In this document: positions 22,235-34,540 of the stretch, piece after piece
How the letters are laid out: every line of letters begins with the position of its first letter
Position numbering within the stretch: position 1 is the first letter of the stretch
NCBI GenBank assembly: GCA_027625915.1
Contig: JANTQA010000020.1
Coordinates: 248,001 to 312,000 of the forward strand
DNA length: 64,000 nt
Source of the DNA: Anaeramoeba flamelloides
Taxonomy: Eukaryota; Metamonada; Anaeramoebidae
Reading direction: 5' to 3'
The notes under the pieces: generated by a model
What the model saw: the letters and a program-made list of their open reading frames with translations, nothing else
What the model was told of the DNA's origin: nothing
Database searches by the model: none
Program-made: the position numbers and the translations under genes

Positions 22235-23399
22235 CTATTACAATTTCACTCTCAAAAAATAAAACTGTGAGTTGAACCTTACTTTAAAATTATTGCAAAT
22301 TATAAAAAATGTCAAAAAAATAATTTATTGTATGGAAACAAAAAATTTCGACTTCTATAATTTTTCATCCTTATTATATTAATTACCTTGCAAAAACATC
22401 AATCTGATTTATAAAATACAATGCAACAAAAACAATTAATGAATATTTGTCTTTAAAACTCAGTTGAACATTCAAAAGGTTAACATTTTGATTTTTTTAA
22501 ATTTGATATTGTTTGTTTATTAATAGTGACATTCAGGTTGTTGTTCACAATTACCTCTGAAATTAATAACATTACAACGAATTAACCTCAACCATCAAGA
22601 AGTCTAAAATTAAAGTATGTTGTTATTGGGGATAAATTGTATTAGTAATATATTGTCCAAAGGCCTCTAAAAAATTCAATTAGTAAAAATAGTAATTAAA
22701 GTTGATCTCATCAATGAAAAATGATCTTTGTATTAGTAAAAAAAATACAAGAATTTCAAGAAAAAAAATCTGCATTTCGAGATAAATTTAAAGGTTGAGT
22801 TGCTAATAGCCAGACTTGAAAGTTGAAAAATATCTTTCTTAAATTTGTCGCAAAATATCAATTAGTTAATAAAAAAATCCTTTTTTGATAAAAAAATTGA
22901 ATAATTAACTTTAGATTTTTTGACACATTATTACTGAAATCATGATTGGAAATACATTTATCCTATTAAACAATTAGTTTTTGAAAAAGGAAACAAAACA
23001 AATCAGCCTTTGGGGTTTAAATGCTAATGGTTATTAAGTTAATCTTTGAAACGAAAAAATTTCAAAAAATAGTTTCATTTGGGAACTTCTAAATATGTAT
23101 TATTAAAGACTGGAATATTATTGTTTTGAGTTTCGATTTTTAGATTTAGAAAAGGAATTAAAAAAAAAATCAAAAATTCAAAATTTAAGGTTGTGATCAT
23201 TAGTAAAAAACTATAAAAATTATTATAAAATAATTTTAATAAAAGATTTTTTGGATCAATATAAAAATCATTTCATTTAGAACTAACTTCATTTACAAAG
23301 TATTATAGTCTACTTTGATTATAGAAAAATCTAGCTTGATGATAACCCATTAAGACCATTTTTAATATAAAATCAAATAGGTAATTTTTAATATCTAAT

Positions 23400-23760
23400 A
23401 GCCCCACTTTACATACCTAAAATTTAAATTTAACCCAATCATCAATTTCATTGTAAATTTTGACACTCAGCTATTTACAAAAAAATAGGGCAAAGTTATT
23501 TTAAAATAAATTTAATAAAATCAATCTTCAAAAAAGTATTTACATATAAAAAATCATTTATTGCCCTTTATTGATTTTGATGATAATTTAAATTGTTTCC
23601 TTGTAGAGTATTACGGAAATAAAAGATATTAAATTTTCTGATCTCAATTTTATCTGATATTTTTTCGGGGTGAAAATTGGTGTTGATTATTATCTTTTTG
23701 ATCCAAAAATATTTTTTATAACTTTTTTAATCTCAACAAATTACCAAAGAGAATTTAAAA
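23400..23760 (+). repeat. Family G diverged repeat, copy 1
   Basis: It resembles 55090-55480: an ATTTATTG...TTGATTTT block, then AAATAAAAGAT, then a GATATTTTTTCGGGGTGAAA-like step, then TTGGTG and GATC. Similarity is patchy, so the boundaries are approximate. Confidence 0.35.
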
Positions 23761-24676
23761 ACAGAAAAATTTATTCTATTATTTAAAAAATCATTTATAT
23801 TCTTGTGGTATTTCCAGGTTTATTGAATGTGGTCGTACACTGATATCTAAAAAAATAAGTACTATTTTTCTTTTCATGATTTGAAAATATACAATGAATA
23901 GATTTATAAATAAATACCTTATTCAATGATTCAAACCGAATTAATATTAAACTAAATTTAGTATTGTCAATAAAATGAATAACTCCACAGATAAAGACGA
24001 TTTTTTATGAAATGTAAAAAAATTTTTCCCACTTTTTTGGAAATATATGATATATCACTTATCACCCCCAGATTAACATAAATATAATAAGGTTTTATAT
24101 AAAATATTTTAAAATGATATTGATATAATAATATATTTATTTTCTGATATATTTTTAATCCAGATTTCCATGATAATAAAAGGTGAGAAATCGTTCAAAG
24201 TTAAGGTAGTTTTGATATTGTATTTTTTTTTGATATTTGAAAAAAAAATAATAATTAATCTTTTTAAGAATTTTTTGAGGAGAGTATTATTTTATTTTTT
24301 TTTTTAAATTATTAATTTATTTATAACTTTAGTAATTCAAAACTGAAAATATTGATGTATTAATAATAAATAAACAATAATTGTGTGAATAGTATGATGT
24401 AAAATAATGATAAATAAAAAAAGACATTACTAAGTAATTATAATTTTTTTTCAGATAAATTTATAATAAATTTTGAATAAAAGAGAATTATGAAATTTAT
24501 TTCTTTAGATCAGAAAGTAAAATTTAAATATGAATAATTTTTTTAAAAAATCAATTCAAACAATAGAAAAAAAATTGTATAAAACAAAACAAATGTAAAA
24601 TAATTTCATTTAATCTTGATGGTATTAAATTAATACTAAATAGTTTAATAAAAAAAGTAATCAACCTCTAAAAGTA

Positions 24677-24699
24677 ATATATATATATATATATATATA
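24677..24699. repeat. (AT)n microsatellite
   Basis: An uninterrupted alternating AT run of about 23 bp. Confidence 0.9.
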
Positions 24700-25187
24700 A
24701 GAACTTGTAATATTATTTAAAGATAATTAAATTATCTTTCTAATAAAGAAAAAACAATTTTAGTTTTTTGAATATGTTATTGGTAAAAATTTAATTTAAA
24801 TCTCTTTGAAAATTGAATATGTCAATCTAAACACCATTTCAAATAATGTATATCACATAAAATAATAAATTGAAAAAAATATCTATCTTTTAGTAGTAAA
24901 AAACCACAAATATTTAAATAGGATTAGTAATTCTCTTTTGAATCATTCTAAATATATAAAAACCTGATCTTTTACAAATTAAATAAAAATAAATAAACTA
25001 AAATAAAAATGAGTCATAAATTTTTAAAATGTGTATTACAGATTTTTTATTACTGGGCTTTCACTGATAAAAGTTTAACAACAAGATTTTTGATTAATAT
25101 TTAAATCTTTTTAAAATGAATTCCAGAGTAGTAATTTTATATAATGTTTAATTTTCTCTTCGAAGATCTTTTTTTAACAATCTATTG

Positions 25188-25330
25188 TTAAAAAAAAAAA
25201 AAAAAAAAAAATAGAAAAAGAAAGAGAAAAAAAGGAAAAAAAAAAAAAAAAAACAAAAGAAAAAAAAAGAAAAATAAAAATAAAAAAAAATCCAAAAAAG
25301 AAAAACAAAAATTGGGAAAACGAGAAAAAA
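25188..25330. repeat. Purine-only A-rich tract
   Basis: About 140 bp of almost pure A with scattered G. It may be a low-complexity expansion or an old poly-A tail. No retroelement body is recognisable next to it. Confidence 0.7.
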
Positions 25331-26219
25331 TAATTCTGATCCTAAAAGTAAAAATTTAGAGAAAATGATTTTGATTAAAATATTGTAAATATTTATTTAT
25401 TAATATGAATATGGAAATTAAAATCTCAAAAAAAAACTTCCATTAACATTATAAATCGTGTCAAAGTTTTTGATAAATAGTTTGATTAAACTAAATCTTT
25501 GAAAATAATTTTTGATATATGTTCTCTTATTCAATAATATTGTTTATTTTATCTCTCTATTTTAAAAAGTCAAAAAAAAAAAAATTAATAAAAATTAAAA
25601 AATAAATCAATTGCCAATCAGACTCGAACTATTGACCAATTTTTTACAATTTATTAAATGATGTCGAAAAAACTTACAAATTTTAAAAGAAAAAAAATTT
25701 GATTTTTTTTTCTAATTTAATTTATATTTTTTTTTTATTTTTAAAATTAAATAACTTTTGAAATCGAAATTAAATTTTAATAAAAATCCATAATGAAAAC
25801 AAATTTTCTATGTGATGTTTAATGTAACAAGTATGAACAAATTAGTTGGTAAAGTATTTTATCTTGTTCTCATTTGAAAATATTCCCAAAAAAATTTTCA
25901 GTAAAGAATGATACAGAGTAACTAGTAAAACTATCAAATTTTTAATATTGAGAAAAACTTTTTCAAAACAAAAAAAAAATAAACAAAAAAATTTTTATGA
26001 CTAAATTTTCATTAAAAAATAATCAAATCTATAGAATCAAGAAAAAAAAAATTCAATCTATGTTTCTATTATAAGCATTTATGGAATTTTTAATTACAAA
26101 AAAACTCGTTATAGGAAGATTTTTTTATAAATTTTGTATCATTAAATTTTTCATAACATGTTAAATTAAATTTTTATTTCAAAGATAATTAGTTTATTTT
26201 GGGTTCTGAGGTATAAAGA

Positions 26220-26745
26220 TATATATTATAGCAGTGAAAAAAAATAAAGTACATGGAAAAATCCACTGACAAGATTTTTAAGTATTAATTTTATAAAAAT
26301 TTTTTTCTAATTTCTTTTATTTTCAGTCAAATCCTTTTCATTAATAAACCAAAATTTTAATGAGATTAATAATAAAGGTACATAAAGTTCATTAAAGTGG
26401 GGAATATATTTTAAATACTTGATTAATACTTTGATAAATATAAGTAGATCAATTTTCTTTGAAAAAAAATAGAGTTTTTTTGGGGTTTTCTAGAGTTTTG
26501 AAAATCATAATTTTAATTCTTTATTTGTGATTAATCGAATATTATTTTGAATAAGGGTGAGTTTTTTAATAATCGTATTAAGAAGTGGGTAAGTTATAAT
26601 TTACAATTTTTGATTCTTAAAAAAAAGGATTTGATCTAAAATAAATGGAATTACTAAACAATTTTTCTAATATTAACAATTAAAAATCTTGTCGGGGATT
26701 TTTTTCATAAAATGTTTTTTTTTTTTCACAACTCTATATAATAAG
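26220..26745. mobile_element. Family F inverted-repeat element, copy F1
   Basis: The left arm carries CACTGACAAGATTTTTAAGT. The right arm carries AACAATTAAAAATCTTGTCG followed by GGGATTTTTTTCAT. The inner part shares AAGTTCATTAAAGTGGGG with the copy at 40955-41895, in reverse orientation. It has no open frame and is non-autonomous. Confidence 0.65.
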
Positions 26746-27257
26746 TTTTATTTTTATTTTCATAAAGATTAATTTTCTACCCTTTACTAAATATACATTC
26801 TGAAATTTTTTTTTTTTTTTATTAAAAATTAATAATTCTAATAAAAAAAAAAATATATATAATCTTGAAAAATTTGATGAAATATTTTAAAGATCTCTTA
26901 TAACGCAAAGTTATGTTAATATTGGTTATTAATTTATTTAATAAAAAATTTTTGAATCCACTCTTTTTTAAATTGAATGAAAATAATTATAATCTTTTAA
27001 TTTTTTAATTTATATTAGGATTTTATGATAATTTTTTTTAAAATATACTATAAATTCATAAAAATCGTTAATATTTTTAACGAATTGCGATATTATATAC
27101 TGACTTGATAAACAATAAATCACAATAATATCACAAATTACAATATTCTCAAAAATCAAGATAATTGTTGAAAATCGTGATAATTCACTTGTAAGATACA
27201 AACAATTGTAAATTTCAAGCTAAACTTACCTATTACTACAATTAACCCTTCATACTG
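26746..27257. other. AT-rich stretch, no gene seen
   Basis: Nothing recognisable beyond A/T runs and a few short hairpins around TTAATATTTTTAACGAATTG. Confidence 0.4.
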
Positions 27258-27494
27258 TTAATAGAGTTTATTCGCTATATAATTAATATTCCAGTTCGTA
27301 ACAATCTCGGGGGTGTCGTATTTAATGTTTTTAATAGTACCACGATTTTTAAAAGTCTCTAGTCCAGAAAAAAAGGTATTTTGTAAAAAATTTCTTATAA
27401 ATGGAAGTGACAATGAATTTTCCTTAAATTTGATGTTGAGATTTTTTTTTTTTGAAGAGATAATAACTGATAGTTTTGAAAACACCCTACTCAT
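27258..27494 (-). CDS. Small hypothetical protein, 78 aa
   Basis: It begins with ATG (MSRVFSKLSVIISSKKK) and ends NWNINYIANKLY before TAA. Codon content is a little richer in GC than the flanks, with a mixed residue set (SGLETFKNRGTIKNI, DTPEIVTNW). The basic, hydroxylated N-terminus could be an organelle-targeting peptide, but this is a guess. No homologous family is recognised. There is no overlap with repeats. Confidence 0.4.
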   Translation of the reverse strand: MSRVFSKLSVIISSKKKNLNIKFKENSLSLPFIRNFLQNTFFSGLETFKNRGTIKNIKYDTPEIVTNWNINYIANKLY

Positions 27495-28183
27495 CTAAAA
27501 AAACTCAAATATAGAAAAAAAAATAACTACAATAATGATACACGTGTTTTTGTCACTTTTTGGTGATTATTAAAACTTTTTAGTGTTAATTTTGATTATT
27601 ACACCTTATGATGGGATCTGTACATCATAATTTTTTAACACTTCCTTTAAACAGAATTTGTAAGTTGAGAATATGCCCCAATAACATATGTGAGTATTGC
27701 CAACCGATTTTGTAAAATTATACCAATAATTATATTTAATTAGCTGTAAAATCAAAAAATGAAAGAAAAAAAAAATGAAAATAATTTTGTTTGATTGATA
27801 AAAAATGAAAATTGAACGAGGATTGTTTTATCTTTTTTTGGAATTATCAGTAATGATTTTTTTTTAAGCATTTCCTTTAATTGAAAATTTCAAAAATCGA
27901 CTACGTTACAAATGTGTATTTACACCTCAACCAATAAAATTCTTAATTCAAAGGCAAGATGAATCAAAATCTAAAAAAATTGAAAAATGGTAATCGAAAA
28001 AACAAAAAACACTTATTTGAATTTATCAGTAAAGGAGAAATAAAATACTTTCTGATATATTAAAAGGGTTTAAACACATGTGGCAACCAATTAAGGATTG
28101 TTAATTTTATTGATTGATGCTTATTTCTGATTTTTTTTTATTTTATTTGATTGTTTGAATTTGATCTTTGCTTTTAGTAAAAA
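27495..28183. other. Spacer downstream of the ELMO-type gene
   Basis: AT-rich sequence without a gene. It includes the 3' flank of the minus-strand ELMO-type PH gene. Confidence 0.35.
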
Positions 28184-28954
28184 TTACAAGAATTGTGTTG
28201 TTTTAACTTTAAAATTTAAGTCGATTGGAGGAGGAGGTAATACTGGAGAGATTTTTGGTGAGTCAAAAAGTTCAATTTCTGTATCAACATCAATTAATTC
28301 ATCAATGGCATTTTGGGTTATGCTTTCTTCTATTGGCTTTCCAATTAAATAACGAAATCCATCAGACCAATTTGCAAATTGCTGTTGAAAGAAGAAGAAG
28401 AAGAGGAGGAGGAGGAGTTAAAGTTTAAAAGAAATAAATTGTGTTTAGTTATTTATTAGTTCATTTTTGTTTGTTGACATTTAAAGGAAAAAAATTCCAG
28501 TTTTTAAAAAAAAAAATTTAAATAAGAAAGAAAAGAAAAGAGAATAAAGAACAAAGAAAACAATTTGAAAAAAAAAAATCATTACTTTTTCATTTTGTGC
28601 AACAAATGTGAGAAGTGGTTTTTTTTGTTTGTCATTGATGATGAAAAGAAAGTTTATTAATTTTTGATCCAATTTTTTTGTTTTGGTTTGTTGACGATCT
28701 TTTGTAACACTGCCAATATTTGAAACCGAAAGAATTGTTTTAAAGGGACCTCTTAAATTGGGACCACTGATAACAGCTTTGAGATCTTCATTTAATTTAA
28801 GAAATGTATGAGCAATTTTTCCGTTTTTCAGTACTTGTATAAACATCTTTCCTTTTGTCATTTTTTTTAATTGAAGCTTCATAATAATATCAACAGAAGG
28901 TTGCCTGTATTTTGATCTGATTTTTTTAATTCGTTCTGTTTCTTCTGAGAACAT
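28184..28954 (-). CDS. ELMO-type PH domain protein, two exons
   Basis: Exon 1 (28954-28586, 123 codons) is joined in phase 0 over a 204-bp GT-AG intron with a good CT-rich tract to exon 2 (28381-28184), giving 188 aa. The spliced product matches the C-terminal PH domain of ELMO/CED-12. It has DLKAVISGPNLRGP, LINFLFIINDKQKK, LLTFVAQNEK and, across the splice, FANWSDGFRYLIGKPI, equivalent to the W-DG-LLGK block of ELMO. It ends in a Pro-rich VLPPPPID followed by LNFKVK, like the DOCK SH3-binding tail. ELMO proteins partner DOCK exchange factors to activate Rac. The ARM/ELMO N-terminal half is absent here. ATG 28954 is used, but TTCTCAG just after it could instead be an acceptor, leaving room for an upstream exon not found. 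Confidence 0.8.
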
Positions 28955-30119
28955 GTTTGTTTTTTTTTTCAGAAATTAAAGAAATTATGAAAACATACAA
29001 AGAGAAAAAAAATCTCAAAAATGAAATTTTGCATTATTAAATCTGGATTTCCTAAATAAATCATTTATTTGAGTATCAACAATTTTCTAAGAAGTTCAGA
29101 GTAAACTTTTTGGAATAAGTATGTCTACTCCAAGGGGGGGAAGAACACAAAAGAGTCATTCATGTCAAGTGTGTTGTTAATAATTTTAGAAAGTTTTTAA
29201 TTCCAAAATTATTAATTAATGTCTTATTGTTATTTAAATTATAAATGGGTTAAAATTTTCACTTCCGTACCAATATTTTGGATCACTAAAATGAGTTCTC
29301 AAAGAAGTTAGATATAATTTGTGCCTTTTACTAAAAAAGAAAAATTTAAAATGAAGTGAAATTTTTTCCCATTTAAAATTCAAATACCAGTATTTATAAT
29401 AAACAAATAATTAGTAAAGATATTAAATATTCGTTTTATCATGTTAAAATAATAAAAACACTGCTTTAAATCTCATTAATTTGATTAAGGATCTTGAAAA
29501 TCTTCTAAAGGAGAAGATAACAATATGATTAAAGAAAAAACCTTTATACTAACCAACTATCTATAAAAACAAGTAAACAATCCTCCAAAATATACATTTT
29601 TTTGTATAATACATCTGAGTTATATAGGATATCAGAGAAAATTGTCTTCCCTAAAAACAATTTTTATCATATGTTATAGAAAAAACCATTCTTTATCATT
29701 CCAATTAAAATTATAACACTATTTCTAATCAAATTCTAAAAAGAGAATTTATTGAATTAAAAAAGTAATCAAAAAAAAAGTAAAAATTTGGATTTTATTA
29801 TTATTATAATTAAAAAATCTAAAATTTGGTGTTGATCTACTTTTTCATATATTTTTATCCAAAAATACAGATAATAAAAAAAGGAAGTAAATAAACACAA
29901 TTTTTGAAAATTTTTTTATAAGATATAATAAATTAGAAATTTTATAATTTAAAATTTGAAAATAATTTATTTTTTTTTTGGGTGAATTTTCTCTGTTTTC
30001 ATTTATTTATCTATTGTGGGGAAGGAGTAATCAAAGAAAATTTACTAAATAAAAAAGAGAAGAAGAGAAACAACTAAAATATTAAAGTAAAAAATATTAT
30101 ATCATTTACAAATCCAAAT
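28955..30119. other. Intergenic, no gene seen
   Basis: 5' flank of the ELMO-type gene. No ELMO domain exon (FQG-DP or similar) could be read on the minus strand here. Confidence 0.4.
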
Positions 30120-30765
30120 TAAAAGTTATCTATTGTAGTTAGGTTTTCCAGAATTTGATAGAATTAAGTAAAATCCTTGATTTTACTAAATTCTTTCAGA
30201 TTTGGAAAAACCCCATTAGCTTTTTTTTAAATTGAGAAATGAAAAGAATATTTCAAGAATTTACTTTTTATTTCTCAAATTAAAAAAAAAAGCCCTTAGA
30301 TTTTCTTGGGGTTTTCTATTTTATTTCGAAAATCTATTGATTTTCGTTAGATTTTTTTGAGTTTTCTATTTATTTGGAAAATCTATTAATTTTCGTTAGG
30401 TGTTTTTTACTTTTTGAAATAAACCGAAAATTTATTAAATTTTCGGTGTATTTCAAAATGTAAAAAAACCCTAGAGCACTTAAAAAATAAAATAAAAAAC
30501 CTCAAAAAAACCTAGAAAAACTTTACAAATAAATATAAAACTCATAAAAACCTAACAAAAAGTATTAGATTTTACAAATAAAATAAAAAACCTAAAGAAA
30601 ACCTAGGAACTCTACGGCACTTGACGACACGTCACCTAAAACAGGAGGAGTAAAAACACAATAGAATGATTATCAGCAATAAATAAAGATTCCACAAACT
30701 ATGAATATAAGTCGGTATTCCACCGCTCCGAAAAGTGGAGCACCATGTACCCGAATTTGTATATT
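30120..30765 (-). repeat. Family D palindromic-module repeat, copy D2
   Basis: The fullest D copy. On the plus strand it runs: a GTAAAATCCTTGATTTTACT hairpin, an AAATTGAGAAATG hairpin, several TTCGTTAGGTTTTT/TCTATTTATTTGGAAAATC modules with their inverted partners, then CTCTACGGCACTTGACGACA. It ends in the unique head shared with 3105-3425. Confidence 0.75.
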
Positions 30766-32862
30766 TTGTAATTTTCCTTGTTTTTAAAAAAATATTGAAT
30801 AAAAGATATTATTTTTAAAAGATTCTGAAGAAAATCCAATGAAATATTCTTTTTTTAATTATTAAAAATAAAGTTATAAAACATAAATCAAAAGGGTGAA
30901 AGAAATGTTTATAAAAGTTTGGAAAAACATAAAAAAAATATATACCTTTGATTATCACAAGTTTGCAATTTTTTTTAATAGAATTTGTGAATGTGTAGAG
31001 GGGGTGGTGATGGAGGGTAATTATTGTTAATTGTGTTGAAAACTATATTTTGTATAGATTTTTTTTTGATATGCTGTTTCTACTCTTTCCAATGGCTTTA
31101 ATAATAATTTGTTTAGTTTGTCCATTTCTTTTATTTTATACTTTCCATTTAAAAAGGTTTTACTGGTATTTTTTAAAAACTATCTTCAGATCTGAGCTTG
31201 ATTTTCATTCCTCCCTTTATATATTATTTTTAACCATTTTCAAATTATAAGATCCAATTGAATTGTTATTTTTTACTGCTTAATAGTTTTGTATCTAAAT
31301 TTGTATTATTTTGTTCTAATATTTTTTTCCTTTTTTTTTTTTTTTTTTTCTGTTTTTTCACTAGTATTATTCTTTTTTTTTTGAGGGTAGACCTGATATG
31401 AATTCTCTTTGAATTTGATATATTATTTAGTTTTCATTTATAAGTCTTGTCTAGTTTGTATTGATTATTATTCTTATGATTATTATTATTAATAATTGCA
31501 AAATGTACATTTTCTTTCACTGATTTTCTAAATAAAAATAAAAAATTAAATGAGTAAAAACCACAAATAGTTTTCGAAAAAGTTATTAATATTATTTTAA
31601 AAATCCTGTAATTTTCTAATTAACCACCAGGAAAAAAAATATTTTAATTCAGAATAGGAATGAAAACTGTTTTTTTTTTTTTTCAAATCTTAGATACTTA
31701 TTTTTGGAATTTCAATTTCAGATATCTTTATTGTATATCACATTTAATTAATTCAGTTGTTAAAATATTAAAACAAATTTAACATGAATTAGAAAATTAT
31801 GACAACAAAATAAAAAATTTCAATTTTACGAATGGTTTATAATTAAAATTCAAATTTTAAAAAACAAATATGTTCAAATTTTGGCTTAATCTGATGTTTG
31901 AAATTCTATTATTGATTCAAATAATCCTATCAATTTTTGGACTTGGATTTTGAATTAAAATAATCAAGATAAAAATAACTCAAAAAATATAAGAAAGTAT
32001 ATATCCGACTACTCTTTTATAAGTAAAAAATCCATTCATCAATTTTTTTTCATTTGAATTTTTTTCCAGAATTGATGAATTTTTTAAAATTTCAGGATCA
32101 ATTTTAATAAGATCAAATTTTGGGAACTTTTTTATTATTCAAATTTTTCGAAACCTTGAACCATAGTGAACTTTAAAGATTTATATTCAGTCGCAAAATA
32201 CTTGATTTTTCAACTTCTTTGTCGTCGGTTTTAATCCCTTAAATGATTTAATTATCTTTAGATTCAAAATATTTCCAAAATATCACAAAAGGTAGAAATA
32301 AAAAAGTGCTAAAAAAATAAATAGAAATAAAAATTATCAGTTATTTATGAAAAATAGCACAGGTTAATATGACGTATTAAAAAGAAAGCCGAAGAGAAAA
32401 TTTTTTCTCATTTATTATTCAAATTCCACTAATATTATTATTTTTCAACAAAAAAATAATATAAAAAACTAAAAATACAAAATATTAGATCAAGAGAACT
32501 TTATTTTTTAAATTATTAAAAGGTGAACATAAAAAAATTAAGAATTGTCTTTTCTTTAACTATTTTTTTTTGGGTTTTATTTTTCCAAATAACCATCCTT
32601 TTTCAAATCATATTATTTTTAACTAGCCACAATTGTCTTCACAAAATACTTGTAAATGATCTTTTTGCACTTAAAATTGTCTTGTTTGGAATGGAATTCC
32701 AATTGGACAATAGTGAAGTTTTAAATGGATTTTTCCTTTTGCTTTTTCTTTTTTAAGTGGGACAACATTATATGCACTTTGTGTTTTAGAGTTAGGGTTG
32801 AAAAGAAAGAGGTAAAAGAAAGAAATTTAAAAAGAAATTATTTTAGGAGGAAAGTTGTTTCT
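30766..32862. other. 2.1 kb with no gene seen
   Basis: Hydrophobic frames at 31050-31250 and 32523-32756 are rich in F, L and I and lack support. There is a T-rich run near 31329-31350. It includes the 3' flank of the C2 gene. Confidence 0.4.
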
Positions 32863-33543
32863 TCAATTGTATCTAAAAATTAAAATAGAAAAATAAAAAA
32901 AGAATAAAATACCTTGATACTGGTTGTCCGCCAAGGAGATCGGAAAGTGGAATTTTAACACCACCTAAAGAATCGTTTTTGGAAAGCTATAAAAATAGAA
33001 TAAAGAAAAAAATCAAGAAATAAAAGAAACATTAGAGTTTTTTCAATTGGAAAAAATGTAAAGAAAGAAATTTTTGACAAATTGGTAATTTTTGGTTAAA
33101 AACTCGGGTTTTGTTGTATCAAGAAAGAAATAAAAAACAAACTTTATCGTGATCAAAAATTTGAATTAAAAGGTGATCACTGTGTTCATTTCCTGGGGTA
33201 ACAAAAAGAACAAAGGTTTCGTTCCAAACTGGTGATACAGTTTTTTTTATGATTTTAGTTTCTCCATCAAAGATTTTACCTTTTTTCTTGATTTTTTCAG
33301 GGATTTCTTTTCCATTAATGCTAAGTCTACAAAATGGATCGGACTATTTTTATTTTCGTTACAGAAGAGAAAAAAAAATATTCAAAGAATGTTAAAAAAT
33401 TAGCAAGAGAAAAATTACAAGAAAAAAAAAAAAGAAAGGAAAATAAAAAAAGGAGAAAAAAAAGATTAATTTCTCACTTTGCCACCAAGATCGGCACCAT
33501 GTAATCCTTCAGCAGAGATAATTCTAATATAGAGTTTGTTCAT
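32863..33543 (-). CDS. Small C2-domain protein, four exons
   Basis: Assembled from exons 33543-33478, 33343-33143, 32986-32913 and a 10-nt final exon 32872-32863 (introns 134, 156 and 40 bp, all GT-AG). The product is 116 aa, essentially one C2 domain: MNKLYIRIISAEGLHGADLG, then GKSDPFCRLSING, then TVSPVWNETFVLFV, then LIQIFDHDKLSKNDS, then LGGVKIPLSDLL. The five Ca-binding Asp positions are present (D18, D24, the two Asp of FDHD, and D of KND). Calcium-dependent phospholipid binding at a membrane is therefore expected from the family. The last exon is uncertain; without it the chain reads a few more codons into the intron. Confidence 0.85.
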
Positions 33544-34179
33544 CTTAAATTTGAGTGAAAGTTAAAAAAATGGAGAAAAAAATGAGAATAATCTTTAAAA
33601 ATTAGATTGGCAATTTCAGCTTAACAAACAGATTTTTCAGTTTTCTTTTTAAGTGTCCTATTTTAGACAACAAATTACTTTGAATCATTAAAATGTTTTC
33701 TGAAATGAGTCAAATATTTCTAATAAAAATGATAAAATTTGATAGGTTTTCTTTTTATTTTTTTAGTTTAAGTGAAATGAGAAATTAGATTTACTATTCA
33801 AGGAATTATTTAGAATGTTTCAAATTATAACACCTCATAAATGGAACACCTGGTTGACAAATTCATCGTTAGAAATTTTTAGGGAATAAATTGTGGATTA
33901 ACTTGGACCAAATTCTTAAGTGGATTTTTATTTGAGTAAAAAAAGATCTGTTGTTTTGATAATTAAAATACTCTTCCAATGTAATATTAAAATAATTGTG
34001 ATTACACTAATGATGAGAAATTGCCTGAAACTTGACAAATTTAGAAGACTTTTCCAATCTTATCCCTTATCTTGATGGGTTACATACTTTTTTTCTTCTT
34101 ATTGATTAAAAGAGTGCCAAATAACAAAAGAAAAATAAGAGATAAAAAGTCAAATATGATTTTGAATTGATAACCTCAG
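33544..34179. other. 5' flank of the C2 gene, no gene seen
   Basis: AT-rich with no coding exon. The promoter of the minus-strand C2 gene is presumably near 33550-33650, but no motif is evident. Confidence 0.35.
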
Positions 34180-34540
34180 TTAAATCTGAAAAATCAAAGT
34201 AAGATCCATTTATAAAAGAAAAAATGGATGTCTTTAAAACAAAATGGGTATTTACTTCTTCAGTTTTTTTAATATGATCTTATTGTATATGGGTTTTGCT
34301 TTGATTGTTCAATTATTAAAAAATATTGTTCAAAAAATTGACTATTTTTGGGATTTCCAAAACACTTGAATAATTTCCATAATAACCTAGATTTAAGTGT
34401 TTTTATTACTTTGGTTGAAAATAATTAAAAGCATTATAACTTGAAGTTTCTTTTTTTGTTTGATTTTACTTTTTAGTTTTCAGTTTTTATTAAGGGATTA
34501 GTGTCACCTTAGATTTCTCTATAATCAAAGTATATTGAAT
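34180..34540. mobile_element. Family B inverted-repeat element, diverged copy B3
   Basis: It shares AATCAAAGTAAGATCCATT, ATTGTTCAAAAAATTGACTA, GGATTTCCAAAAC and GATTTTACTTTTTAGTTTTC with copies at 9102 and 41372. The outermost arm is decayed. A flank motif (TAGTGTCACCTTAGATTT) recurs near 7490, beside copy B2. Confidence 0.55.

Larger units (their letters stand above)
22235..26219. other. 4 kb gene desert
   Basis: No coding exon was found. It contains a diverged family G repeat (about 23400-23760), an AT dinucleotide run and a purine-rich block, listed separately. The remainder is AT-rich sequence with no visible structure. Confidence 0.45.

Noticed and set aside
25610-25660. tRNA-like T-arm (AGTTCGAGTCT on the minus strand)
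   Set aside because: The T stem has a mismatch, and no anticodon or D arm can be folded upstream; probably chance.
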